NCBI GenBank assembly: GCA_030645355.1 | Contig: JAUSNJ010000180.1 | Coordinates: 1 to 40,737 of the forward strand | Direction: 5' to 3' | Source: Rhodoferax sp. | Lineage (GTDB): Bacteria > Pseudomonadota > Gammaproteobacteria > Burkholderiales > Burkholderiaceae_C | DNA: 40,737 nucleotides | Shown: piece after piece, positions 25,381 through 34,590 of the stretch | How the letters are laid out: each line of letters starts with the position of its first letter | Numbering within the stretch: position 1 is the first letter of the stretch | Program-made: the position numbers and the translations under genes | Notes under the pieces: generated by a model | The model's database searches: none | What the model saw: only the letters and a program-made list of their open reading frames with translations | Told to the model about the DNA's origin: nothing

Positions 25381-26336
25381 GGCAGCTGAATATCGGTGTT
25401 GCGAGCAAAAGGCCATTTCCGGTTGATCTCATTGACCAGTCCGTCAATCTTGCGCAGGCTGGCGTCCACGTCCGCCCGCAGGACTCCCAGATCGGCTGTT
25501 GCGCCTCGGGCATTGCTGCTGATGGCTTGGGCGTCCTGCAATACGGTGTCAACTTTTTTCAAGCTCTCGCGGGCCTCACCGAGCAAGGCGTTGAGTTGCA
25601 CTACGGTTGCACGTGTTTCAGGCAATACGCCTTTGTCACCAAAAACCTGGGTATCGGTCTTTGCGGCCAGGCCGTCGAGCCGGGCCAGCAGACTGTTGGT
25701 TCGGTCCAGAGTGGTGATGATTTTTTTCGCGTCCTGTTCGCTTCCGAGGACCGCTGTTAGCACACCACCCGGGCCGTTGAGGCGAGCGGTCAAGGTTTGC
25801 AGGTGGTTGAGCGTGGATCCCACCGAACCATTGGGGCCGGTCAGCGCATTGAGATTTTCTATCAGTTCGCGGGTGGATGCAATGACCTTGGGCAGCTCTG
25901 CACTGAGATCTCCCTGGAGCACGGTGCGGACCGCGCCGTCGGGCAGGGCGGGGTCGTCGAGCAGCCCGGTGTAGGCGCGGATGTTGGGGCTTCCCACGAC
26001 GCCACGCACCAGGGTGAAAACGCTGCTGGTGCGCAGCCAGTGTGCGTCCTTCTGAGCCACATCGATGACGATGCGAACCTTGCCGGTTTCAGCCAGCTCT
26101 ATGCGCTGGACCCGCCCGATCGGGAACCCCGAAAAGGTCAGATCCATGCCGATCACGACCCCTTCCGAGTCATCCGCCATCAGCACCAGTTTTTGCGTGG
26201 CGTCGAATGCCCCGCGGGCGAACAGCACAAACAGCACGGAACTGGCAACCAGGACCAGCATGAAGAGGATCAACAGCCGGGCTTTGGCTTCCAGTTTGGC
26301 GTCGGACAGGGGTGGGGACGGATCAGGGGCGTTCAT
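25377..26336 (-). CDS. MlaD/MCE-domain protein
   Basis: The 319-aa protein has a single N-terminal membrane anchor (about residues 18-40) and one MCE domain (about 45-125) with SEGVVIGMDLTFSGFPIGRV and the RIVIDVAQKD strand, followed by a long helical region (about 150-300) rich in heptad-like repeats (LNHLQTLTARL, LLARLDGLAA). MCE proteins form hexameric rings that shuttle lipids between inner and outer membranes. The gene lies 19 nt after the MlaE-like permease gene and overlaps the lipoprotein gene. No MlaF-type ATPase gene is present between 24.7 and 30.6 kb. Confidence 0.85.
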   Translation of the reverse strand: MNAPDPSPPLSDAKLEAKARLLILFMLVLVASSVLFVLFARGAFDATQKLVLMADDSEGVVIGMDLTFSGFPIGRVQRIELAETGKVRIVIDVAQKDAHWLRTSSVFTLVRGVVGSPNIRAYTGLLDDPALPDGAVRTVLQGDLSAELPKVIASTRELIENLNALTGPNGSVGSTLNHLQTLTARLNGPGGVLTAVLGSEQDAKKIITTLDRTNSLLARLDGLAAKTDTQVFGDKGVLPETRATVVQLNALLGEARESLKKVDTVLQDAQAISSNARGATADLGVLRADVDASLRKIDGLVNEINRKWPFARNTDIQLP

Positions 26337-26355
26337 GGCGTTACGGGTTTCATGG

Positions 26356-27177
26356 TCAGTAGTAGTTACCCACCAGAGAGGCCACTTCGATCAGCAGTAT
26401 CACGGTAAACATCCGCACCAGGCCGCGCATTTCGGCGCTCGTGCGCACGGTCGTCACACGAACTGTGGGATCACTGCGGATGGCGTAGAGTGCAGAGGCC
26501 ATCGGAATGAGCGCGACCGTCAGGCAAAAGAGCAGAGTCTTCACGGTAAAGATGAGAGAGACCGCGGGACTGAAGACCTGTCCAAACAGACGTGTAAAAC
26601 TTGCGAGCCCTGACACCGTGAAACCATAGCTGGTCAAATAGGCCATGGTCAGTACCACGACGCTACTCAGGGCCGCCAAAGTGACGCCCGAAAACAGGCC
26701 CGCAACAACCCGTGGCAGCACTTCTTTCTGCATCGCATCCGTTTCCTCTGCGGCTCTTGCATCGAATTCGCCATTGGCATGCATGGCCAACAGCTCGGCA
26801 CCGTCGGGAATGGTGCAGCGCAAAGCCACAAACAGGGCTGCAGTCAGCGGAATCAATTCCAGAATCAGCACGCGGATGACGACCTGCAACGCGTACTGGG
26901 TCAGCCCGTAACTGTGTGCCGTCACCAGAACAATGCGCGTGAGCACCACCGTCACCAGCGCGCAGACTACCGAGAATCCCAGCAAGATGGGAGCCGTGTT
27001 GACGTAGAGGTGTCGTGCGACCAGGGACCGATTGGCTGGGTGGTAACTGGCGGGTGAGAGTGTGAGAACCAACAGGCTGGCACCCAACTGCAGCAGCTGC
27101 AGCCACTCAAAAAGCGCCAAGCGGATACCTCGGACGGATTGCGTCAGCCACCGCTGCATGAATACCGTTACAGACAT
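26356..27177 (-). CDS. Divergent MlaE-like ABC permease
   Basis: The 273-aa protein has about five to six membrane spans. It is recognised as MlaE by LELIPLTAALFVALR (the family's RELGP-type coupling region), by the ARxxEETDAMxxEVLPRVVAG segment and by the C-terminal LVGNYY. It would form the membrane channel of a lipid transporter with the adjacent MCE protein. Several usually conserved residues differ and its ATPase partner is absent here, so it must borrow one or work unusually. ATG 27177 is chosen because the first hydrophobic region follows from there; the longer frame to 27333 runs back into ppx. Confidence 0.78.
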   Translation of the reverse strand: MSVTVFMQRWLTQSVRGIRLALFEWLQLLQLGASLLVLTLSPASYHPANRSLVARHLYVNTAPILLGFSVVCALVTVVLTRIVLVTAHSYGLTQYALQVVIRVLILELIPLTAALFVALRCTIPDGAELLAMHANGEFDARAAEETDAMQKEVLPRVVAGLFSGVTLAALSSVVVLTMAYLTSYGFTVSGLASFTRLFGQVFSPAVSLIFTVKTLLFCLTVALIPMASALYAIRSDPTVRVTTVRTSAEMRGLVRMFTVILLIEVASLVGNYY

Positions 27178-27224
27178 GGTCCCATCATAGCGGGCGGCCG
27201 TGCTATCTCCGGCGCACCCGGGTA

Positions 27225-28733
27225 TCAGCAGCCCAGTACCTGCAAAGGCCAAAGGGTTTTTTGCCAGGCTTGCGATTCCTCGCGCAACAGGTAGGCCGAT
27301 TGCGGAAAAGCTTCCGCCCAGCCGGGGCGGCATCGCAATTGCATGCCCAGGCCCGGTGCATCCTGGCGCTCCAATGCCATGCCTTGCAGGTCAGGGTCTT
27401 TCCTGGCGTGGCACAGGATGACGGCAAGGCGCAGTGCGATCAGCTGGGCGACCAGGTCTGTGTCGGATAGTGCGGTTTCGAGCTTGCGCAACTTGCCACG
27501 GTGCCCCAGTACCAGCAGACTGAGGCGGTGCATCTCGGATAGCGAAAATCCCATGGCGTCGGCATTGTCCAGAATGTACGCGCCGTGCTTGTGGTAATCA
27601 CTGTGGGAGATGTGGCTGCCGATCTCGTGCAATTGGGATGCCCAGCGCAGCTTGCGCAGGTGCCGATCCTCATCGCTGGGTGACTCGCTGCCCGGCCCAT
27701 TCATCAACTGCCCAAACAGAAGAGTAGCCACCTTGCCCACGCGCTCACCGTGGACCGTGTCCACGCCGAACTTGCTGGCCAGACGCTGAACCGTTTTGAC
27801 GCGCAGATCGTCCTCGCGACCGGTAGCACCGATCAGGTCGCAAATCAGACCATGGCGCAAGCCGCCCGCTGCCTGGTGCAGGGTGTGGATGCCCAGCAGG
27901 CTGAAGAGTGCTCTAACAATGCTGACGCCACCACCGATGATCGCCTTGCGATCTTCGCGCATGCCGGCCAGTTTCAGGCGGTCGGCGCTCTGGGCCGATA
28001 CCAGCTTGTCCATCAGCCAGTCCAGCCCGTCCTGGGTCACGGTTCCCGCCGGCCACCCGGAGGCCACCAGCACGTCGGCAATGGCCCCCACGGTGCCCGC
28101 CGAACCGTAGGCCATGTCCCATCGGCTGGGATGGTAGGCGTCCAGTGCTTCATCCAGAACCGCCTTGGCAGCTATTTCTGCAATGGCAAAGGATTTTTTG
28201 GAGAACAGCCCATCCGTGAAATAGCGGTTGGACCAGGCGATGCTCCCCACCCGGAACGACTCCATGACTTGGGGCGTGGTGCCATGGCCCAAGATGAGCT
28301 CAGTTGAACGGCCACCGATGTCGAGTACCAGGCGCCGCTCATCTGTTTGGGGCAGCATTTGGGCGACACCCTGGTAGATCAGCCGGGCCTCTTCGCGACC
28401 CGATATGACGTTGATCGGGAAGCCCAGAATGGAGTTGGCACGTTGCAGGAAACTATCCCGGTTGCGTGCCTCCCGCAGGGTTTGCGTCGCCACGGCACGG
28501 ACCTCACCCGGTTTGAAGCCAGCCAGTCGTTCGCCAAACCGGGCCAGGCAGTCCCACCCGGCCTGCATGGCCTGGGGTGTCAAATTCCGGTCGTCGTCCA
28601 TTCCGCCGCCCTGGCGCACGGTCTCTTTCAGGTACTCGGTACGCTGGAAACCGCCATGCTCGACGCGTCCAATTTCGAGGCGAAAACTGTTGGACCCCAA
28701 ATCCACTGCGGCCAGGCGATTTCCCGTTTGCAT
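27225..28733 (-). CDS. ppx: Exopolyphosphatase (Ppx/GppA family)
   Basis: Ppx removes terminal phosphates from polyphosphate; family members can also hydrolyse pppGpp. The 502-aa product shows the ASKHA-type N-terminal motif AAVDLGSNSFRLEI, VRAVATQTLREARN, SGREEARLIYQG with the catalytic Glu, LDIGGRSTEL and GSAGTVGAIADV. It also has the C-terminal HD-like helical domain (LHEIGSHISHSDYHKHGAYIL). Length fits E. coli Ppx (513). ATG 28733 gives the family start; the ORF extension to 28832 is unrelated. It is transcribed apart from ppk, 9 kb away. No Pho box was seen upstream. It may share a transcript with the binding-protein gene 79 nt upstream and the MCE genes downstream. Confidence 0.94.
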   Translation of the reverse strand: MQTGNRLAAVDLGSNSFRLEIGRVEHGGFQRTEYLKETVRQGGGMDDDRNLTPQAMQAGWDCLARFGERLAGFKPGEVRAVATQTLREARNRDSFLQRANSILGFPINVISGREEARLIYQGVAQMLPQTDERRLVLDIGGRSTELILGHGTTPQVMESFRVGSIAWSNRYFTDGLFSKKSFAIAEIAAKAVLDEALDAYHPSRWDMAYGSAGTVGAIADVLVASGWPAGTVTQDGLDWLMDKLVSAQSADRLKLAGMREDRKAIIGGGVSIVRALFSLLGIHTLHQAAGGLRHGLICDLIGATGREDDLRVKTVQRLASKFGVDTVHGERVGKVATLLFGQLMNGPGSESPSDEDRHLRKLRWASQLHEIGSHISHSDYHKHGAYILDNADAMGFSLSEMHRLSLLVLGHRGKLRKLETALSDTDLVAQLIALRLAVILCHARKDPDLQGMALERQDAPGLGMQLRCRPGWAEAFPQSAYLLREESQAWQKTLWPLQVLGC

Positions 28734-28812
28734 TGCTGTTGTTCTACTCTGGATGTTCTGATTCTGCGAGCATAGCACCGGCTTCGGGCGGACGGCACGG
28801 CTGCGACGGGCC

Positions 28813-29958
28813 TTAACCGACAAGACGACCATCAGCAGAAATCATGCTTTGTGTGACATATGCGGCACCCTGGTTTCGTGGGTCCGGGGCAATCCGAAAG
28901 CCACCCAGGTCAACCGTGCTGCGACGGGCAAATGCCTGCAGGGCGCTGGCCCGGGTGGCGGGCCCCTCCAGGTTCTGCAACACTTCGTGTGTATAGCGTG
29001 CCGCGACATAACCCGCCAGGCTCAGTGGTGTAGCGGGCTCATCGAACAGACGCCCCAGTGATGCACGGTAGGTTTTGACAATCGGAAGGCTGGAGTTCAC
29101 CATGGGCACCACTTGTGTGGCAACCATGGGGGTGAAGCGCGACATGCCCATTTGCTGAATGCTTTGCAGGTTGACGTCCGACATCGCGACGATGTAGCGC
29201 TGAGCGGCCTGCTTTTCAATGCCCTGCGAGAAGCGCACCAGTTCTGGCGTGCCCCCAACGAACAACAGGACGCGTGGGCTGTCTGGCGTAAGTGACTGGG
29301 CGAGGTCCCTCAAGTCCCCGTTTGTATGGTAGGAGACGATGGTGAGTTTGAGTACCCTCGCGATTTGTTCCAGATCCTGGCGGTACGCCGCGTGTTCGGC
29401 TGTGGAGCCATAGACCGCGCCGACCTGACTAATACCCATGACTGCCAACGACTTGATGGCATGGGCAATCTGCTCTTGGCGTGATGCAAAGATCGGAAAT
29501 GTGTTGGCCGAAGTAGAGGCTTCGACATTTTGTAGCCATGGGGCGACGTGGGGAATATCTGGCAACTCACGGTTGAGTATTCCGGCGAGCTGGGACGCTG
29601 CGCGGTCGCCCGCAGTGCCAAAAACGGCTACGCAATGGGGGGTGGACTTGAGCGTATCCACGGCGGAGCGCAAGCTGGCAGCAGTGCCATCGACTTCAAT
29701 GACCAAATGCTTGACGGCACTACCTTGCAGGCCGCCCCGTGCGTTGATCTCTTGCCACGCGGTACGGGAGCCCACCAGGAAATCCTTGGATACATCGATC
29801 TGGCTGGTTGACATGTCGACAATCTGCGCGACCGTTGTGGCGCGAGAGGCTTGTGCCGCGCGGGAGGGTTGTGCCCAGATCGGAATGGCGCTGGCAACAG
29901 TTAGGCTTGCCAGTGTGTGTACCGCTCGTCGGCGGCTCGGGTTGTCTGGGTAGGTCAT
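28813..29958 (-). CDS. Periplasmic binding protein, branched-chain-amino-acid type
   Basis: The 381-aa protein begins with a signal peptide containing twin arginines (PSRRRAVHTLASL), ending near AAQA, so Tat export is possible. The mature part is a type I periplasmic-binding fold (TTVAQIVDMSTSQIDVSKDF, INARGGLQG, AVFGTAGD, GISQVGAVYG, PRVLLFVGG), as in LivJ-like receptors. No permease or ATPase genes are adjacent, so it is an orphan receptor; such orphans may feed sensors or distant transporters. The ligand is unknown. The ATG at 29958 has AAGGA upstream. Repeat copy C separates it from the FAS1 gene. Confidence 0.82.
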   Translation of the reverse strand: MTYPDNPSRRRAVHTLASLTVASAIPIWAQPSRAAQASRATTVAQIVDMSTSQIDVSKDFLVGSRTAWQEINARGGLQGSAVKHLVIEVDGTAASLRSAVDTLKSTPHCVAVFGTAGDRAASQLAGILNRELPDIPHVAPWLQNVEASTSANTFPIFASRQEQIAHAIKSLAVMGISQVGAVYGSTAEHAAYRQDLEQIARVLKLTIVSYHTNGDLRDLAQSLTPDSPRVLLFVGGTPELVRFSQGIEKQAAQRYIVAMSDVNLQSIQQMGMSRFTPMVATQVVPMVNSSLPIVKTYRASLGRLFDEPATPLSLAGYVAARYTHEVLQNLEGPATRASALQAFARRSTVDLGGFRIAPDPRNQGAAYVTQSMISADGRLVG

Positions 29959-30012
29959 GGCTGGTTTCCTTGGCCTGGTTGGAGAGGCGGTAGCGGGCCA
30001 ACACCCGCTACG

Positions 30013-30057
30013 CTATGAATACAGTAGCGTCTAACCCAATATCTGCGAGGGCTAGCG
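30013..30057 (+). repeat. 45-nt interspersed repeat, copy C (intergenic)
   Basis: CTA-N9-TAGC-N20-GGGCTAGCG, filling most of the 117-nt gap between the FAS1 gene (stop at 30076) and the binding-protein gene (start 29958). Weaker similarity continues to about 30069. Confidence 0.75.
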
Positions 30058-30075
30058 CCAGATTTCTTATGTGGA

Positions 30076-30576
30076 TTACTTCTTGGGTGGCATCAACACG
30101 GTGTCGACGGTGTGGATGACACCGTTTGTCGCGACCATGTTGGGGGTGACCACTGCCGCGCTTTCAACCGTCACAAAGTCGCCCGCCTTGGCCAGCGCTA
30201 CGTTGGCACCGTTGACGGTTTTTGCATTGCTGTTCTTGACGTCGGCCGCCATCACCTTGCCTGGAATGACGTGGTAGGTCAGAACGGTCTTCAATTTTTC
30301 AGGGTGCTTGGCCAAGTCCGCCATGGTGGCGGCTGGCACTGCCTTGAACGCGTCGTTGGTCGGTGCAAACACCGTGAAAGGTCCACCGGACTTCAAGGTT
30401 TCGGTCAGTCCGGCTTGGGCTACCAATGTGTTCAGGGTGCTCAACGCGGGGTTGGCCGCAATGCTGTCCGCCAGGTTGACCGGGCCGGAAGGGGTGGCGC
30501 AGCCGGCCATTGCCAGCGTAAGGCTTGCCAGCAAGGCGGTACGGCGTGAAAGGGCGAAGACTTTGAGCTGTGACAT
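30076..30576 (-). CDS. FAS1 (fasciclin) domain lipoprotein
   Basis: The 166-aa protein has a basic-hydrophobic signal peptide with lipobox MAGC (Cys about residue 28) and a single FAS1 domain. Its two conserved boxes are visible: FTVFAPTNDAFKAVP (H1) and GVIHTVDTVLMPP (H2), with TYHVIPGKVMAADV between. Such proteins are secreted or envelope-anchored and have adhesion-like roles; the bacterial function is poorly known. ATG 30576 is chosen over 30588 because a GGAA lies at good spacing and the signal peptide starts cleanly. It is divergent from pstS, and a Pho-box-like repeat reads towards it, so phosphate control is likely. Confidence 0.88.
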   Translation of the reverse strand: MSQLKVFALSRRTALLASLTLAMAGCATPSGPVNLADSIAANPALSTLNTLVAQAGLTETLKSGGPFTVFAPTNDAFKAVPAATMADLAKHPEKLKTVLTYHVIPGKVMAADVKNSNAKTVNGANVALAKAGDFVTVESAAVVTPNMVATNGVIHTVDTVLMPPKK

Positions 30577-30624
30577 GGTGTGTTCCATCAGTGGGTTGAA
30601 AAGGGCTAGCGTAAAAAGCTCCCG

Positions 30625-30640
30625 TGACAGCCATGTGACA
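30625..30640 (-). promoter_or_regulatory. Pho-box-like repeat for the FAS1 gene
   Basis: On the minus strand TGTCACATGGCTGTCA contains GTCA twice, exactly 11 nt apart (plus-strand TGAC at 30625 and 30636). It lies 49 nt before the FAS1 start and is oriented towards it. Confidence 0.55.
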
Positions 30641-30682
30641 AATTCATGAATGTTCTGTGTGGCGCGTGCAAACCTGAACGAT

Positions 30683-30728
30683 GTCAAGCAATCGTCAGAA
30701 ATCGGGCCAAATGTCACTGAGTTGTCAC
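30683..30728 (+). promoter_or_regulatory. Two Pho-box-like repeats upstream of pstS
   Basis: GTCAAGCAATCGTCAG (GTCA at 30683 and 30694) and GTCACTGAGTTGTCAC (GTCA at 30713 and 30724) each show the 11-nt PhoB half-site spacing. The second box ends 51 nt before the pstS ATG, leaving room for a -10 near CTTAAA (about 30737) and a leader. This is the expected control site of the pst-pho operon. Confidence 0.75.
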
Positions 30729-30779
30729 AAAACTTTCTTAAAGTTCCTCCATTCCTCAATCAACCGAATAAGGTTACTC

Positions 30780-31823
30780 ATGCAAATCGCTTTCAAATTG
30801 CCGCTTTTGTCCCTGGCCGTAGCCACCGCATTCGGGTATGCCGGTGCCGTGAATGCGCAGGAAATTACCGGTGCTGGTGCAACATTCCCGGCGCCGATCT
30901 ACTCCAAGTGGGCTGCTGACTACAACAAAGCCACGGGCGTCAAGGTGAACTACCAGTCCATAGGATCCGGTGGTGGCATCAAGCAGATTGACTCCAAAAC
31001 GGTTGATTTCGGCGCCTCCGACATGCCTTTGACGGACGAAGTCCTGAAAACCAAGGGTCAAATGCAATTTCCCACCGTGATGGGCGGCGTGGTCCCCGTG
31101 ATCAATGTCAAAGGGATTGAGCCGGGGCAACTCAAGCTGACCGGCCAGTTGCTGGGCGACATTTTCCTGGGCAAGGTGGCGCGCTGGAACGACCCCGCCA
31201 TCAAGGCTTTGAACCCAACCCTCGCGCTTCCCGATGCTGCCATCGCACAGGTTCGCCGTGCGGACGGATCCGGCACCACTTTCATCTTCACCAACTACCT
31301 GAGCAAGGTGAATGCGGAGTGGAAGTCCAAAGTGGGCGAGGGCACGGCCGTGAACTGGCCAGTGGGTGCGGGCGGCAAGGGCAATGAAGGCGTCGCGGCC
31401 TTTGTGGCGCGCCTGCCCAACTCCATGGGTTACGTGGAGTATTCCTATGTCAAACAGAACAAGATGACCTACGCCGTTGTGCAAAACTCGGCAGGCAATT
31501 TTGTCAAGCCTGAGGATGACACTTTTAAGGCCGCAGCTGCCGGTGCCGATTGGGCGAAGTCTTTCTATCAAATTTTGACCAACCAGCCTGGCAAGGACGC
31601 CTGGCCCATCTCGGGCGCCACATTTATCCTGATGCACACCAAACAGGACAAACCTGCCAATGCGACACAGGTGCTGAAGTTCTTCAGTTGGGCTTACCAG
31701 AACGGCGACAAGATTGCCGCGGACCTGGACTACGTGCCTATGCCCAAGCCGGTGATTGCAGCGATCGAAAAATCGTGGGGCGAAATCAAGGACACCGCCG
31801 GTAAGCCAGTGGCGTTCAAGTAG
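30780..31823 (+). CDS. pstS: Phosphate ABC transporter, periplasmic phosphate-binding protein
   Basis: PstS captures inorganic phosphate in the periplasm for PstCAB. The 347-aa precursor has a Sec signal peptide ending near AVNA-QE. It then shows the phosphate-binding loops [37 protein letters not shown] and [16 protein letters not shown]. Its length equals that of E. coli PstS (346). The ATG at 30780 has AAGG upstream; the ORF extension to 30681 runs through the Pho boxes and is not coding. It is the first gene of pstSCAB-phoUBR. Confidence 0.97.
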   Translation: MQIAFKLPLLSLAVATAFGYAGAVNAQEITGAGATFPAPIYSKWAADYNKATGVKVNYQSIGSGGGIKQIDSKTVDFGASDMPLTDEVLKTKGQMQFPTVMGGVVPVINVKGIEPGQLKLTGQLLGDIFLGKVARWNDPAIKALNPTLALPDAAIAQVRRADGSGTTFIFTNYLSKVNAEWKSKVGEGTAVNWPVGAGGKGNEGVAAFVARLPNSMGYVEYSYVKQNKMTYAVVQNSAGNFVKPEDDTFKAAAAGADWAKSFYQILTNQPGKDAWPISGATFILMHTKQDKPANATQVLKFFSWAYQNGDKIAADLDYVPMPKPVIAAIEKSWGEIKDTAGKPVAFK

Positions 31824-31864
31824 GCGTTTTTGCATCTAGCAGGGGTCTCGACGGACAACCAACC

Positions 31865-32896
31865 ATGTCAACTACACTTGCACACAGCGATTTTTCGTCT
31901 AGTCCTTCTGCAACCCAGCCGGCCCGCGCCATGATCCAACCCCCACCTGTGAAGAAGGCCCGGTCGGGCCCTTGGGCCGACATTGTTTTTGGTTGGCTCG
32001 CCAAGGCTGCGGCCCTGGTGACCTTGGGCATGCTGGTAGCGATTCTGGGTTCGCTGACGATCAGCGCCTGGCCCGCCATTGACAAGTACGGCCTGGGATT
32101 TTTGACCAGCACCACGTGGGACCCCGTCAAAGAAGAATTTGGCGGCCTGGTCATGATCTACGGGACGCTGGCCACCTCCTTTATCGCACTGCTGATTGCG
32201 GTGCCCGTCAGTTTTGGCATCGCCCTGTTCTTGACGGAGTTGTCTCCCGCATGGCTCAAGCGGCCACTGGGTACTGCCATTGAACTGCTGGCTGCGGTTC
32301 CGTCCATTGTTTACGGCATGTGGGGTCTGCTGGTGTTCGGGCCAGTACTGGCAACCTACGTTCAGCAACCCATGCAGGCAGCATTTTCCGGGGTACCCTA
32401 TCTGGGAGCCTTTGTGTCCGGCCCACCGGTTGGTATTGGCATTCTGTCGGCAGGAATTATTCTGGCGATCATGATCATTCCGTTCATTGCGGCGGTCATG
32501 CGCGACGTTTTTGAGGTGACTCCGCCCCTGTTGAAGGAATCTGCCTATGGGCTAGGCGCTACCACATGGGAGGTTGTCTCCAAGGTCGTGTTGCCCTATA
32601 CCAAGTCCGGCGTGATCGGCGGCATCATGCTGGGCCTGGGTCGTGCCATCGGTGAAACCATGGCAGTGACCTTTGTCATCGGCAATTTCAACCAGCTCGA
32701 TTCGCTGAGCCTGTTTCAGGCTGCCAACAGCATTACCTCTGCGTTGGCGAATGAGTTTGCCGAGGCGGGCGAAGGGCTGCACCAGGCATCGCTGATGTAT
32801 CTTGGGCTGGTGCTTTTCTTTATTACCTTTGTGATCCTGTCGCTCTCCAAAATGCTGCTCGCCCAGTTGCGCAAGAATGAAGGAGCCAAGACATGA
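31865..32896 (+). CDS. pstC: Phosphate ABC transporter permease PstC
   Basis: The 343-aa inner-membrane protein has about six membrane spans. A roughly 40-residue Pro/Ser-rich cytoplasmic N terminus precedes the first span (about residues 45-70). The binding-protein-dependent transport signature EAA loop ([20 protein letters not shown]) and [18 protein letters not shown] are clear. With PstA it forms the channel. Its stop overlaps the pstA start (ATGA, 32893-32896), giving translational coupling. Confidence 0.96.
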   Translation: MSTTLAHSDFSSSPSATQPARAMIQPPPVKKARSGPWADIVFGWLAKAAALVTLGMLVAILGSLTISAWPAIDKYGLGFLTSTTWDPVKEEFGGLVMIYGTLATSFIALLIAVPVSFGIALFLTELSPAWLKRPLGTAIELLAAVPSIVYGMWGLLVFGPVLATYVQQPMQAAFSGVPYLGAFVSGPPVGIGILSAGIILAIMIIPFIAAVMRDVFEVTPPLLKESAYGLGATTWEVVSKVVLPYTKSGVIGGIMLGLGRAIGETMAVTFVIGNFNQLDSLSLFQAANSITSALANEFAEAGEGLHQASLMYLGLVLFFITFVILSLSKMLLAQLRKNEGAKT

Positions 32897-33753
32897 CCGC
32901 GACGGCACATCAGATGAAGCTTGCCAAGTTCGCCCACCGCAAACGGGTGAACCAAATGGCAACCGGCCTGGCACTAGCCGCCATGGCGTTTGGCCTGTTC
33001 TGGCTGTTCTGGATATTGTGGGAAACCGTGCGTCTGGGCATTGGCGGCATGGCGGTGGCGACGTTTACCCAAATGACCCCACCGCCGAATGATGAAGGTG
33101 GCCTTGCCAACGCGATCTATGGCTCTTTCGTAATGGTTGCCCTGGCAACCGGGTTGGGCACTCCCATCGGCGTGATGGCCGGCATCTATCTGGCGGAGTT
33201 TGACTCCAAGAGCTGGCTGGCGTCGACAACGCGCTTCGTCAACGACATCCTATTGTCGGCACCGTCGATTGTGATCGGACTGTTTGTCTACGCGGTGGTC
33301 GTGTCCCGGTTTAAGTCCTTCTCGGGCTATGCGGGTGTTCTGGCCTTGTCCCTGTTGGTGATTCCGGTGGTCATCCGTACCACCGAGAACATGCTGCAGC
33401 TGGTGCCACCGGGCCTGCGTGAAGCGGCCTATGCCCTCGGGTCGCCCAAGTGGAAAGTGATTTTGAGCATTACGCTGAAGGCAGCCCGAACGGGTGTGAT
33501 TACCGGAGTGCTACTGGCGGTAGCGCGGATTGCCGGCGAAACGGCACCCTTGCTGTTCACGGCCTTGAGCAACCAGTTCTGGACCAGTAGCCTGAGCGAA
33601 CCCATGGCCAGCTTGCCGGTGACCATCTTCAAGTTCGCGATGAGCCCGTATGAGAATTGGCAGAAACTGGCCTGGGCGGGTGTTTTCATCATTACAGCCG
33701 CAGTTCTGGGGTTGAACATTCTGGCGCGTGTACTGACCCGAACGAAGATCTGA
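32893..33753 (+). CDS. pstA: Phosphate ABC transporter permease PstA
   Basis: The 286-aa permease has six predicted spans, the segment [16 protein letters not shown], the EAA-loop [21 protein letters not shown] and [15 protein letters not shown], all characteristic of PstA. It partners PstC. The gap to pstB is 35 nt with no obvious Shine-Dalgarno near the pstB start, so pstB may be translated by reinitiation. Confidence 0.96.
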   Translation: MTATAHQMKLAKFAHRKRVNQMATGLALAAMAFGLFWLFWILWETVRLGIGGMAVATFTQMTPPPNDEGGLANAIYGSFVMVALATGLGTPIGVMAGIYLAEFDSKSWLASTTRFVNDILLSAPSIVIGLFVYAVVVSRFKSFSGYAGVLALSLLVIPVVIRTTENMLQLVPPGLREAAYALGSPKWKVILSITLKAARTGVITGVLLAVARIAGETAPLLFTALSNQFWTSSLSEPMASLPVTIFKFAMSPYENWQKLAWAGVFIITAAVLGLNILARVLTRTKI

Positions 33754-33788
33754 GTGCGACTGCCACCACTATTGCGAACCAATCCATT

Positions 33789-34568
33789 ATGTTGAACACC
33801 TCTACTGCACCTGAAAAGACCAAGATTTCGGTCAAGGATCTGAATTTCTACTACGGAAAGTTCCATGCGCTCAAGGGCATCAATCTGGAGATCCCCGAAA
33901 ACAAGGTAACGGCGTTTATCGGTCCATCCGGTTGCGGCAAATCCACGCTGTTGCGGGTCTTCAACCGCATGTTTGAGCTCTACCCCGAGCAACGTGCGGA
34001 AGGCCGCATCATGCTGGATGGTGAGAACCTGCTGACCAGCAAGGAAGATGTGGCCTTGTTGCGTGCCAAGGTCGGCATGGTGTTCCAGAAGCCGACGCCG
34101 TTTCCTATGTCTATTTTTGACAATATTGCATTCGGCGTGAAGTTGTTTGAGTCGCTCAATGCGACGGATATGGAAGAGCGTGTGGAGTGGGCCTTGCGCA
34201 AGTCCGCACTGTGGACGGAAGTCAAGGACAAACTGCACCAGAGCGGCTCCAGCTTGTCGGGCGGACAACAACAGCGCCTGTGCATTGCGCGCGGCATTGC
34301 CATAAAGCCCGAAGTCTTGTTGCTCGACGAGCCCTGCTCGGCGCTGGACCCGATCTCCACGGCCAAGGTCGAGGAGCTGATCGTTGAATTGAAGAATGAT
34401 TACACCGTGGTCATCGTGACCCACAACATGCAACAGGCCGCGCGTTGCAGTGACTACACGGCCTATATGTATCTGGGTGATCTGGTGGAATTTGGCTCCA
34501 CCGAGCAGATGTTCTTCAAGCCTACCCGCAAAGAGACGGAAGACTACATTACCGGCCGGTTCGGATAA
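33789..34568 (+). CDS. pstB: Phosphate ABC transporter ATP-binding protein
   Basis: PstB is the ATPase that powers phosphate uptake. The 259-aa protein has Walker [10 protein letters not shown] (from residue 45), Q-loop [14 protein letters not shown] signature [14 protein letters not shown], Walker [14 protein letters not shown] and the H-switch VTHNMQQA. The C terminus [11 protein letters not shown] is the family hallmark. The ATG at 33789 is the first in-frame start after the pstA stop. It is also thought to take part in relaying phosphate status to PhoU/PhoR in model organisms. Confidence 0.97.
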   Translation: MLNTSTAPEKTKISVKDLNFYYGKFHALKGINLEIPENKVTAFIGPSGCGKSTLLRVFNRMFELYPEQRAEGRIMLDGENLLTSKEDVALLRAKVGMVFQKPTPFPMSIFDNIAFGVKLFESLNATDMEERVEWALRKSALWTEVKDKLHQSGSSLSGGQQQRLCIARGIAIKPEVLLLDEPCSALDPISTAKVEELIVELKNDYTVVIVTHNMQQAARCSDYTAYMYLGDLVEFGSTEQMFFKPTRKETEDYITGRFG

Positions 34569-34590
34569 CGAATAGACAAAGAGGATACAT

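Noticed and set aside
30603..30611. Fifth GGGCTAGCG match upstream of the FAS1 gene
   Set aside because: No TAGC or CTA at the required spacing upstream (30579-30582 is not TAGC), so it is at most a fragment; not counted as a repeat copy.
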